Notes: generated from the letters alone by a model not told the origin. Positions 1-5,134 are shown, counted from the stretch's first letter. The stretch: DNA of 5,134 bases from Alphaproteobacteria bacterium MarineAlpha10_Bin3 (GCA_002937525.1 PTKA01000146.1:1-5134), one strand, 5' to 3'. Numbers and translations are program-made.

Positions 1-1023
1 CGGGCGATCCTGTCGCACTGGTCGGTGATGGTCGAAGGCACCAGTCAGATATTCGCCGCCGGGCCGCCGGTCGTCGCCCGCTCGCTTGGCCAGAAGATTA
101 CCAAGGAAGACCTTGGCGGCGTGCCGGTCGCGGTCGCCGCCGGCGGGACCATCGACAATGCGGCCCCATCGGAGGAAGCCTGCTTTGCGATGATCCGCCG
201 CTATCTGAGTTTCATGCCGCAAAACGTCCATGAGGCGCCGCCGCGCGTGGTCGCCGGCGACCCGGCCGGGCGCATCGAAGAAGCATTGCTGGACGCCGTG
301 CCGCACGAACGCCGGCACCCCTACGACATGCGCCGTATCATCGAATTGGTTTTCGACCGGAACTCAAGCTTTGAAATTCAGCCCGGCCACGGCAAGGCGC
401 TGATTACGTCGCTGGCCCGGCTCGACGGTCATGTGGTGGGGATCGTGGCCAACAATCCGATGGTCTATGGCGGCGCGATGAACGTGGCCGAGTCGAACAA
501 GCAGTGCCATTTCATCGAACTCTGCGACACCTTCCATATTCCCCTTGTCTTCCTGGTCGATGTGCCCGGCTTCATGGTCGGCGAACAGGCGGAACGCGCC
601 GGGGTGCTGCGCGCCGGGATGCGGGCGGTGTATGTCGCCTCGCAAGCGCGGGTGCCGGTGATGACCGTGGTCATTCGCAAATGCTATGGGATGGCTGGCA
701 TGGCGACCTGCCATCAGGCCGGGCTGAATTTGCGGATTGCCTGGCCTTCGGCGGAATGGGGCTCGCTGCCGGTCGAAGGCGGCGTCGCCGTCGCCTATCG
801 CCGCGAGATCGCCGCCGCCGCCGATCCCAAACAGCGCGAAGCGGAACTGGAAGCAGAGCTTCGCGAATACGCCTCGCCGTTTCGCACGGCCGAAGCCTTC
901 GGGGTCGAGGACATCATCGATCCGCGCGAAACCCGCGCCTATCTTTGCCGCTTCATCGGCGCGGCCCAGGGGCGGATCAAAACCGATATCGGCCTGAAGC
1001 CGCGCGCCGGCGTGCGCCCATAA
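1..1023 (+). CDS. Acyl-CoA carboxylase carboxyltransferase (beta) subunit, 5' partial
   Basis: C-terminal part of a biotin-dependent carboxyltransferase of the propionyl-/methylcrotonyl-/acetyl-CoA carboxylase beta family, which moves CO2 from carboxybiotin to an acyl-CoA in the cytoplasm. The frame is open from base 1, so the true start lies outside the window; 340 codons are visible against a usual 510-540. The Val-Met at 25-30 is internal, not a start. Seen near the left edge: MVEGTSQIFAAGPPVV followed by KEDLGG, the end of the N-terminal crotonase-like half. Then come GIVANNPMVYGG, the VDVPGF oxyanion/CoA-site motif, an RKCYGMAGMA stretch, AWPSAEWGSLPVEGG, and a C-terminal PFRTAEAFGVEDIIDPRETR, all typical of the C-terminal half. 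Substrate cannot be decided from this part. No biotin carboxylase gene is in view. It converges on the DsrE-family gene and has no obvious functional link to the sulfur genes. Family assignment is firm; acyl-CoA specificity is open. Confidence 0.93.
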   Translation, partial: RAILSHWSVMVEGTSQIFAAGPPVVARSLGQKITKEDLGGVPVAVAAGGTIDNAAPSEEACFAMIRRYLSFMPQNVHEAPPRVVAGDPAGRIEEALLDAVPHERRHPYDMRRIIELVFDRNSSFEIQPGHGKALITSLARLDGHVVGIVANNPMVYGGAMNVAESNKQCHFIELCDTFHIPLVFLVDVPGFMVGEQAERAGVLRAGMRAVYVASQARVPVMTVVIRKCYGMAGMATCHQAGLNLRIAWPSAEWGSLPVEGGVAVAYRREIAAAADPKQREAELEAELREYASPFRTAEAFGVEDIIDPRETRAYLCRFIGAAQGRIKTDIGLKPRAGVRP

Positions 1024-1056
1024 AAAAGAGGCGGCGCCCGGTTACGGGACGCCGCC
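1022..1056 (-). terminator. Intrinsic terminator of the DsrE-family gene
   Basis: On the minus strand an 11-bp G+C-rich stem (arms 1050-1056 plus 1045-1048 against 1030-1040, one bulged base at 1049, four-base loop 1041-1044) is followed by CTCTTTTTTA. This is a classic Rho-independent terminator 25 nt past the stop of the 1082-1537 gene. Read on the + strand the hairpin has the A-tract before it and no T-run after it, so it probably ends + strand transcription poorly. The T-tract shares bases with the stop codon of the convergent carboxylase gene. Confidence 0.8.
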
Positions 1057-1081
1057 GCACGACCGCCAAAAAGCGTGGAGA

Positions 1082-1537
1082 TTACGGCTTGATATAAGCC
1101 CAGCCCTGACGTTGCAGTTCAACCAGTTCAACGACGCCGGACGTGACCATTTTCGCTTCGGCAATGATCGGAACCGGTTTCCCCGATTTCTTCATCATTT
1201 TGACCTTGGTGTTGCCGCAAGCGGCAAACGAAATATTGTCGAGAGTCAGCGCCATCTTCGCAATCCGCGCCTTCACCGGGGACGTGTCCGCGCGAAGCAT
1301 ATGCAGTCCGGGCCCGTAGGCGACGATGCGGATTTCCACTTTCTGGCCTTTCGACTCGTAATATCGGGTCACATTTTCCGCGTTGTTGAGCGCCAGGTTC
1401 ATTTTGAACTTGTCGTTATCGTCAACATGGATTGCGATCCGGATCGGATCGGACCCGGCCGCCGCCGGCATCGCCGGAACCAGGATGACCAGCGCCAAGA
1501 ATGCCGCGCCGAGTGCTGCGGTAAATTTGTTCAACAT
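1082..1537 (-). CDS. Secreted DsrE-family sulfur-transfer-like protein
   Basis: A 151-residue protein of the DsrE/DsrF-like fold family, whose better known members carry or relay sulfur on a cysteine. Residues 1-27 form a Sec-type signal peptide: a Lys at position 4, a hydrophobic core AALGAAFLALVILV, and an AAA-G cleavage site near 27/28. A periplasmic location is therefore expected, unlike cytoplasmic DsrEFH or TusBCD. The mature part has a beta strand PIRIAIHVDD, a central IRIVAYGPG strand-turn, and the only cysteine, Cys107, in ISFAACGNT. The C-terminus ELQRQGWAYIKP is typical of stand-alone DsrE-like proteins. The ATG start is supported by GGGAGG at 1545-1550, seven bases upstream. It lies downstream of the ArsR-family gene after a 278-nt gap and has its own terminator, so it may be a separate transcript. 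Role in periplasmic sulfur handling is inferred from family, Cys107 and the neighbouring soxB; substrate and partner are unknown. Confidence 0.86.
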   Translation of the reverse strand: MLNKFTAALGAAFLALVILVPAMPAAAGSDPIRIAIHVDDNDKFKMNLALNNAENVTRYYESKGQKVEIRIVAYGPGLHMLRADTSPVKARIAKMALTLDNISFAACGNTKVKMMKKSGKPVPIIAEAKMVTSGVVELVELQRQGWAYIKP

Positions 1538-1552
1538 GTTTTCGCCTCCCTT

Positions 1553-1574
1553 AATCGCTGAATATCAATCGCTG
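1553..1574. repeat. Short direct repeat in the DsrE-gene leader
   Basis: AATCGCTG occurs at 1553-1560 and again at 1567-1574, a 14-bp period, immediately upstream of the ribosome binding site of the DsrE-family gene. Each copy is followed by different bases. It could be half of a tandem protein-binding site or chance; nothing else in the sequence decides it. Confidence 0.35.
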
Positions 1575-1815
1575 TTTCGCCACGCTTGAAACCTGCACCG
1601 AAGCAGGATTCCTGAACATTCGTATTTACCCTAGCATGCCTGCGGGTATTCCTTGGTGCCGATCGACCAACAGTAGGGTTCTTATGAGTTCCGCCAAAGA
1701 TTTTACGTCGATTTGCGAATGTCGGGACGGTTCGCGCGCACGAATATGACCGCGCCAAAGACGTTGCCGCGGGTCGCAAAACGAAGCGTCTGGGCATGGT
1801 AATTGCCGTCGGCGG
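1575..1815. other. Gap between the ArsR-family and DsrE-family genes
   Basis: Together with 1538-1574 this is a 278-nt gap without a convincing gene. It holds a small perfect hairpin (CCTGC at 1592-1596 and GCAGG at 1603-1607, loop of six), which overlaps an 11-base near-palindrome CAGGATTCCTG at 1604-1614. ACATTCGTATTT at 1616-1627 resembles a motif found upstream of the ArsR-family gene. Arms ACCCTA (1628-1633) and TAGGGT (1674-1679) face each other across 40 bases. The part nearest the ArsR gene (1703-1815) is open in one minus-strand frame with coding-like third-position G+C. No clear sigma-70 promoter boxes or terminator with a T-run were seen for the ArsR gene. Confidence 0.4.
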
Positions 1816-2181
1816 CTACTCGGCCGCCATCGGCGTGCGCGACAAGGTAATCACCGGGCCGTCCTCTGGTTCGCAGAATAACTTGTACAAAAGCTGTATG
1901 ATCAGGACGACTTCTCCGCTGGCCAGGGAATAATAGATCGTTTTGGCCTCGCGGCGGGTTTTCACGAATTTTTCGGCCCGCAACCGGGCGAGTTGCTGCG
2001 AGAGGGTTGGCTGCCGGATACAAAGCAGCGCTTCGAGTTCGGCCACCGATTTTTCACCGTCCGAGAGATGACATAAAATCAGCAGGCGGTTCTCATTTGC
2101 GAACACCTTCAAGAATTTGGTAGCGTCCCGCGCGCTTTCGATCATCTGTTGGTTCATGATGGCTTCAGGCATGTCAGGCAC
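1816..2181 (-). CDS. soxR: ArsR-family repressor, SoxR/BigR/SqrR (persulfide-sensor) type
   Basis: A 121-residue winged-helix regulator. Residues 20-34 (ATKFLKVFANENRLL) are the ArsR alpha1-alpha2 signature, 45-51 SVAELEA starts the DNA-binding motif, 56-66 RQPTLSQQLAR is the recognition helix, and 72-86 FVKTRREAKTIYYSL is the wing. Cys37 (ILCHL) and Cys103 (KLFCEPED) are 66 residues apart, matching the redox pair of BigR (C42/C108) and SqrR (C41/C107), which form a disulfide or polysulfide bridge in response to sulfide or persulfide and release DNA. A metal-binding ELCVCD-type ArsR site is absent. An extra cysteine, Cys54, sits just before the recognition helix. The long start is GTG at 2181; ATG at 2172, 2157 and 2145 are alternatives, and none has a strong ribosome binding site. 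In Paracoccus-type sox loci a repressor of this family (SoxR) lies next to soxV, as here. The symbol rests on that context; bigR or sqrR would be equally fair. It probably controls this locus through the AT-rich region upstream. Confidence 0.87.
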   Translation of the reverse strand: MPDMPEAIMNQQMIESARDATKFLKVFANENRLLILCHLSDGEKSVAELEALLCIRQPTLSQQLARLRAEKFVKTRREAKTIYYSLASGEVVLIIQLLYKLFCEPEDGPVITLSRTPMAAE

Positions 2182-2220
2182 CCGCTTTCTAAAATCCTAG
2201 GTAACCGCGCTGTCATCCAC

Positions 2221-2280
2221 GCTATTTTTCACATTCAATATTTGTTATTTTCCATATTTTATTGGAATCCTGCTTAGAAT
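2221..2280. promoter_or_regulatory. AT-rich dyad region upstream of the ArsR-family gene (candidate operator/promoter)
   Basis: This 60-bp block is about 25% G+C in surroundings near 60%. It contains an imperfect dyad ATTCAATA (2233-2240) facing TATTGGAAT (2260-2268), and inside it a perfect TTCCA-N8-TGGAA (2250-2267). It lies between the stop codon of the CcdA-like gene and the repressor gene, some 40-100 bp before the repressor start. This is the usual place for an autoregulatory operator and promoter of an ArsR-family gene. No T-run follows the 5-bp stem in either direction well enough to call a terminator, and I could not fix -35 and -10 boxes. Operator function is inferred from position, composition and symmetry. 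Confidence 0.5.
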
Positions 2281-2290
2281 ACCATGTGCG

Positions 2291-3040
2291 TCACCCGACC
2301 TGGCCAAGTGACGGGAAGGCTTCCAGCAGCCAGTACGCCATGGTCGACATCATCCCGGTCAGGAACAAAATACCCGTGACGACCAGCAACCCGCCCATAA
2401 TCCTCTCAACCGTCTGCACGCCACTGCCGAAGCGCCGCATCATGCGGGTAAAGGGCCCCGCCGCGAATGCCGCAGCAATGAACGGCACGCCGATGCCAAG
2501 GCTGTAACTGCCCAGCAGGGCCGCGCCGTACAGGACCGAATCGCCGCCGCTGCCCGCAACCATCAAGATCACCGCCAGCACGGGGCCAACGCACGGCGTC
2601 CAGCCAAAGGCGAAAGCCAGCCCGATAATATAGGCACCGACCAATCCAGCCGGGCGCTTTTCGATATGAAACCGCGCCTCGCGCATCAAAAAAGCGAATT
2701 TGAACAGTCCCAGGAAATGCAGGCCGAAGATGATAATGACGACGCCGGCGATCTTGGCGAGGATATCGAGATATTCGATCACGAATTGACCGAGAAACGA
2801 AGAACTGGCCCCCAGCGCAACAAAAACGGTGGTGAAGCCAAGTACGAACAACACCGCGGCGCACAGCACCTGGCGAGTAACGCGGGCGGGCCGGGCTTCG
2901 GTTTCCCCGGTCAACTCGTCGAGGCTGACACCGCCGATATAACACAGATATGGCGGCACCAGGGGCAGGACACAGGGTGAAAGGAAGCTCAGAAACCCAG
3001 CGCCCGCCGCGCCCAACAGGGTTACATCGAAGTCACCCAC
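2291..3040 (-). CDS. soxV: CcdA/SoxV-type thiol-disulfide electron transporter
   Basis: A 249-residue integral membrane protein of the CcdA/DsbD-beta family, which carries electrons from cytoplasmic thioredoxin to periplasmic thiols. The two hallmark cysteines are present: Cys23 in FLSPCVLPLVPPYL and Cys150 in FGWTPCVGPVL, in the pseudo-symmetric first and fourth membrane segments. About six hydrophobic helices are visible (roughly 6-36, 56-80, 92-116, 132-162, 168-196, 213-238), the length of a minimal CcdA. Further cysteines are Cys33 and Cys60. The start is GTG at 3040, supported by GGGAGGAG at 3049-3056. It begins 32 nt after the soxB stop, so co-transcription with soxB is likely. In Paracoccus-type systems SoxV reduces the periplasmic thioredoxin SoxW, which keeps the SoxYZ carrier thiol active. 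The soxB and repressor neighbours make SoxV more likely than a cytochrome c maturation CcdA, but no SoxW or SoxS gene is in view. Confidence 0.88.
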   Translation of the reverse strand: MGDFDVTLLGAAGAGFLSFLSPCVLPLVPPYLCYIGGVSLDELTGETEARPARVTRQVLCAAVLFVLGFTTVFVALGASSSFLGQFVIEYLDILAKIAGVVIIIFGLHFLGLFKFAFLMREARFHIEKRPAGLVGAYIIGLAFAFGWTPCVGPVLAVILMVAGSGGDSVLYGAALLGSYSLGIGVPFIAAAFAAGPFTRMMRRFGSGVQTVERIMGGLLVVTGILFLTGMMSTMAYWLLEAFPSLGQVG

Positions 3041-3072
3041 TCACCCTACTCCTCCCACTATCTTAATGGTGT

Positions 3073-4758
3073 TCAGACACCGCTCACCTTGATGCTGTTG
3101 TTTGCTTCGATCCGGACGGTTTTGTGGCGTTCGATATAGCGGCTTACCACATCGTAGATCGGCGGACCTTCGGTCCCTTCATTGACCGACGCCCAGCCGG
3201 CGACGGTGTAATTCTTGGCGGCGTCGATCCGCTCGCCACTGTCGAGAAGATGCATGTCGGAGATACGCGCGCCGATCGGTTTGGAGACATCGATCGCATA
3301 ACCAAGATTCCCGGTCCGCACCATATCGCCGCCCTGCTGGTAGTACGGATCGGGGTTGAACAGATTATCGGCGACATCCTCCAGCACCACCTTCAGGAAT
3401 TCGCCGGTGAACTCGCTGCGATAGGCGCTCGGATAGGTGATCGCGGTCTGGTTATAGAGGTCCTCGACCCGGATATCCTGGCCCGGCAACAAACACGCCC
3501 CCCAGCGGAACCCCGGCGACAGCGAAATCTGCGCGTCGCGTTCTTCAAGCAATGCCTGACAGATCAATTCATCGAAGGTGCCGCCGAAACTGCCACGCCG
3601 GACCAGCAGCGTTTCGGTCTGCCCCAGAACCCGGTTCAGTTCCGCTTCATACGGCGCGCGGAGGTCGCCGATCACCTTGGCCATATCGGGGTCCGGCGTG
3701 ATCGCGTCGGCGAATATCGGGATCAACCGATAGCGGAAATTGACGATCCGCTTGCCCTTGACCTCGATATCGAGCCGCGAGAGGAATTTGCCATGCGAAC
3801 CCGAAGCGACCAACAGGGTGCCATCGACCACCACCGGGCGCGGCACGGCGTCATGGGTATGGGCGGTCAGGATGACGTCGATGCCCTTGATGCGGGACGC
3901 AAGCTTGCGGTCAACATCGAAACCGTTATGGCTCAGCATGACAACCAGGTCGGCGCCCGCCTTGCGCGCCGCCGCCACATGCCCCCGGACCAGATTTTCC
4001 TGAATGCCGAACGTCCAGTCCGGGATCAGATAGCGCGGGTTGGCGATCGGCGTATAGGGAAAGGCCTGGCCGATCACCGCGATCTTCACGCCCGCGCGCT
4101 CGAACATCTTGGTCGAGTCGAACACCGGCTCTTCCCAATCGGTATCGCGGACATTGCCGGCAAGAAACGGAAAATCCAGCATGTCGATCAATTCGCGGAC
4201 CCGGTCTGCGCCGTAGGTGAATTCCCAATGCGCGGTCATCGCTTCAACGCCAAGCGCGTTCATCGCCGTGACCATGTCGGCGCCGCCGGTTTTGAGCGCG
4301 CTATAGGAGCCCTGCCAGGTATCGCCGCCATCGAGCAGAATCGTGTTGGCTGGCCGCTCGGCGCGGATCGCCTTGATCAGCGTCGCCATGCGGTCAAGAC
4401 CCCCGACCCGCCCATATTCGCGGCCCAGCGCGGTGAAATCCTGGCTCGACAGCGCATAAGCTTCGGGTGTCCCGCCACGGATGCCGAACATATCGAGCAT
4501 CGCCTGCCCGGTCACATGCGGCGGCAGCCCGCGAAATTTGCCGACGCCGATATTGGTCGCCGGCTCGCGGAAATAGATCGGCGCAAGCTGCGCATGAATA
4601 TCGGTGAAATGCAGCAACGTGACCTGGCCCACCGGGTCGAACCGCAATAATTCGTCCTGGGTGATGGCCTGCGCCACCGCCGCGCGGCCGAGCGTTCCGG
4701 GCGCGGCAAACGCCGACGCCGCCAGGGCAACCTGAAGAAATCCGCGGCGATCGAACAT
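3073..4758 (-). CDS. soxB: Thiosulfohydrolase SoxB (Tat-exported)
   Basis: SoxB hydrolyses the terminal sulfone from cysteine-S-thiosulfonate on SoxYZ, releasing sulfate in the periplasm. The product is 561 residues, normal for SoxB. A twin-arginine signal is at the N-terminus (Arg4-Arg5 in DRRGFLQVAL, then a hydrophobic AAS/AFAA stretch). The metallophosphoesterase/5'-nucleotidase domain follows, with two-metal ligands in LHFTDIHAQL (Asp53, His55), LLDGGDTWQGS (Asp146), LSHNG (His277) and AHTHD (His300, His302). The segment AHWEFTYGADRV (His177) replaces the GNHEFD of ordinary nucleotidases and is a SoxB hallmark. The C-terminal nucleotidase-like domain (about 375-540) carries YYQQGGDMVRTGNLGY, close to the conserved SoxB GGDMVR motif. 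Start choice: ATG at 4758, because the in-frame TTG at 4770 has GAGG only one base upstream; the ATG's own spacing from that GAGG (13 nt) is long. It is first in a probable soxB-soxV operon. No soxA lies directly upstream, which is unusual. Confidence 0.95.
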   Translation of the reverse strand: MFDRRGFLQVALAASAFAAPGTLGRAAVAQAITQDELLRFDPVGQVTLLHFTDIHAQLAPIYFREPATNIGVGKFRGLPPHVTGQAMLDMFGIRGGTPEAYALSSQDFTALGREYGRVGGLDRMATLIKAIRAERPANTILLDGGDTWQGSYSALKTGGADMVTAMNALGVEAMTAHWEFTYGADRVRELIDMLDFPFLAGNVRDTDWEEPVFDSTKMFERAGVKIAVIGQAFPYTPIANPRYLIPDWTFGIQENLVRGHVAAARKAGADLVVMLSHNGFDVDRKLASRIKGIDVILTAHTHDAVPRPVVVDGTLLVASGSHGKFLSRLDIEVKGKRIVNFRYRLIPIFADAITPDPDMAKVIGDLRAPYEAELNRVLGQTETLLVRRGSFGGTFDELICQALLEERDAQISLSPGFRWGACLLPGQDIRVEDLYNQTAITYPSAYRSEFTGEFLKVVLEDVADNLFNPDPYYQQGGDMVRTGNLGYAIDVSKPIGARISDMHLLDSGERIDAAKNYTVAGWASVNEGTEGPPIYDVVSRYIERHKTVRIEANNSIKVSGV

Positions 4759-4770
4759 CGGCTTTAACAA

Positions 4771-4830
4771 ACCTCGTGGTGACGAATTAACATATTCACT
4801 TTATCGCATTTGAGAGCGATTGGCGACCCA
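4771..4830 (-). promoter_or_regulatory. Leader/probable promoter region of soxB
   Basis: This AT-richer segment precedes soxB. It contains GAAT-N6-ATTC (4784-4797) and a second small dyad, ATCGC (4803-4807) facing GCGAT (4816-4820). The minus strand offers TATGTT and GATAAA as weak -10-like hexamers without a good -35 partner, so I do not name boxes. The 97-nt gap after the upstream fragment's stop suggests soxB has its own promoter here. A role as a site for the nearby ArsR-type repressor is possible, but the dyad differs from the one upstream of the repressor gene. Confidence 0.4.
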
Positions 4831-4855
4831 TACCAGGCGAATTCCGCGCGCGGCC

Positions 4856-5065
4856 TTATCCGAACACCTCGCGGGTGATATTTCGGTACCAAACGGCGGC
4901 GCTGGCCGCATCGGCGGCGGGGTCGCCGGGTCCGTCCGGTTTTTGCGGCGTTTCGTCCAGTTCGAACGCGCCATTCGCGGCCCGGTACGCGCCAGCGATC
5001 TTGATCCCGTAGCCGGGGCCGACAAGACTGTAGCAAAGGCTGCCATTTATGCGACGAACAGAATA
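4856..5065 (-). pseudogene. C-terminal fragment of an unrecognised protein, 5' end lost
   Basis: A minus-strand frame open from an in-frame TAA at 5066-5068 to TAA at 4856-4858, with no ATG, GTG or TTG near its upstream end. It reads SLCYSLVGPGYGIKIAGAYR near the start, then an acidic Pro/Gly/Ala-rich stretch (ELDETPQKPDGPGDPAAD), and ends AAVWYRNITREVFG. Third positions are strongly G/C in 4856-5040, as in the neighbouring real genes. The other two minus frames give basic, Arg/Pro-rich products of the kind shadows produce. The reading breaks where the DNA turns AT-rich (about 5041-5068), and the other minus frames are also stopped there, so a simple one-base shift does not extend it. I do not recognise the family; it does not look like the end of SoxA or SoxZ. 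It may be a gene cut by rearrangement, or a real gene joined to foreign sequence at a contig edge. Confidence 0.4.
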
Positions 5066-5134
5066 TTACTTAAAAAATACCTCGATCAAAATGCAATTCA
5101 GGAAAAGGCAATTGGTGAACTAAAAGAGGAACCA
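5041..5134. other. AT-rich right edge, possible junction
   Basis: About 35% G+C (33 of 94 bases) against much higher values in 4856-5040. One + strand frame is open through it to the window end (ILLKKYLDQNAIQEKAIGEL), but it has no start codon inside the AT-rich part. A 24-codon + strand frame begins at ATG 5049 with AAAGG upstream and ends at 5123. The final bases AAAAGAGGAACCA look like a ribosome binding site for a gene starting just past the edge. Whether this is a divergent leader, an integrated foreign segment or an assembly artefact cannot be told here. Confidence 0.35.

Noticed and set aside
504..1097. Second + strand frame overlapping the carboxyltransferase gene
   Set aside because: The product is Arg/Gly-rich low-complexity sequence without any motif, while the other frame carries the full carboxyltransferase signature.
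1592..1614. Hairpin CCTGC/GCAGG as a terminator of the repressor gene
   Set aside because: The stem is only 5 bp and has no T-run on either strand; it is 200 bases past the repressor stop.
1531..1797. 88-codon minus-strand frame in the gap before the DsrE gene
   Set aside because: Basic, compositionally odd product with no motif. It runs over the ribosome binding site and start of the DsrE gene, and its own start has no ribosome binding site.
2250..2267. TTCCA-N8-TGGAA as an intrinsic terminator of the CcdA-like gene
   Set aside because: The stem is short and A/T-closed with an 8-base loop, and no T-tract follows on the minus strand. An operator role fits better.
3124..4650. Long (508-codon) open frame on the + strand antisense to soxB
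   Set aside because: It is a mirror of the soxB codon pattern in G+C-rich DNA. Its product is rich in Arg, Asp, His and Gln with no domain, and it lies wholly within a gene with unmistakable SoxB motifs.
4764..4770. TTG at 4770 as the soxB start
   Set aside because: The GAGG element is just one base away from it, too close to work. The ATG at 4758 places the twin-arginine motif at residues 4-5, as expected for a Tat signal.
4764..5046. Two minus-strand frames of 81 and 90 codons with ATG starts upstream of soxB
   Set aside because: Both give Arg/Pro-rich products typical of wrong-frame reading of G+C-rich coding DNA. The third minus frame (4856-5065) has the coding character.
1..5134. CRISPR array, tRNA, rRNA, insertion-sequence ends or transposase remnants
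   Set aside because: Read through both strands. No regularly spaced repeats, tRNA-like clover patterns, terminal inverted repeats with target duplications, or transposase motifs were seen.

Overview
The window is a stretch of GC-rich bacterial chromosome (roughly 60% G+C by eye, strong G/C preference at third codon positions). It most resembles an alphaproteobacterium, possibly of the Rhodospirillales type. That placement is inferred from codon use and the look of the proteins, not from a search. One partial gene on the + strand (acyl-CoA carboxylase carboxyltransferase subunit, 5' end outside the window) converges on a block of four minus-strand genes that all point to inorganic sulfur oxidation and sulfide sensing.

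Layout in minus-strand reading order. (i) 4856-5134: an open C-terminal fragment of an unrecognised protein, which runs into AT-rich DNA (about 35% G+C) at the right edge. (ii) 4759-4855: leader of soxB. (iii) soxB (3073-4758), a Tat-exported, two-metal thiosulfohydrolase. (iv) A CcdA/SoxV-type membrane electron carrier (2291-3040), 32 nt after soxB and probably co-transcribed. (v) A 109-nt gap holding a very AT-rich 60-bp block with an imperfect dyad. (vi) An ArsR-family repressor (1816-2181) with the two-cysteine pair of SoxR/BigR/SqrR persulfide sensors. (vii) A 278-nt gap. (viii) A secreted DsrE-family protein (1082-1537), closed by an intrinsic terminator whose U-tract overlaps the stop codon of the convergent carboxylase gene.

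Inferred working model: the ArsR protein senses sulfide or persulfide through Cys37/Cys103 and controls the locus. SoxB hydrolyses the sulfone from the SoxYZ-bound intermediate in the periplasm. The CcdA-like protein brings reducing equivalents across the membrane to keep periplasmic thiols reduced. The DsrE-like protein, with a single conserved-type Cys, handles periplasmic sulfur. The core SoxXA and SoxYZ partners are not in the window, and the DNA directly upstream of soxB is not recognisably soxA, so this is either a split or a rearranged sox locus. No tRNA, rRNA, CRISPR array or intact mobile element was seen.
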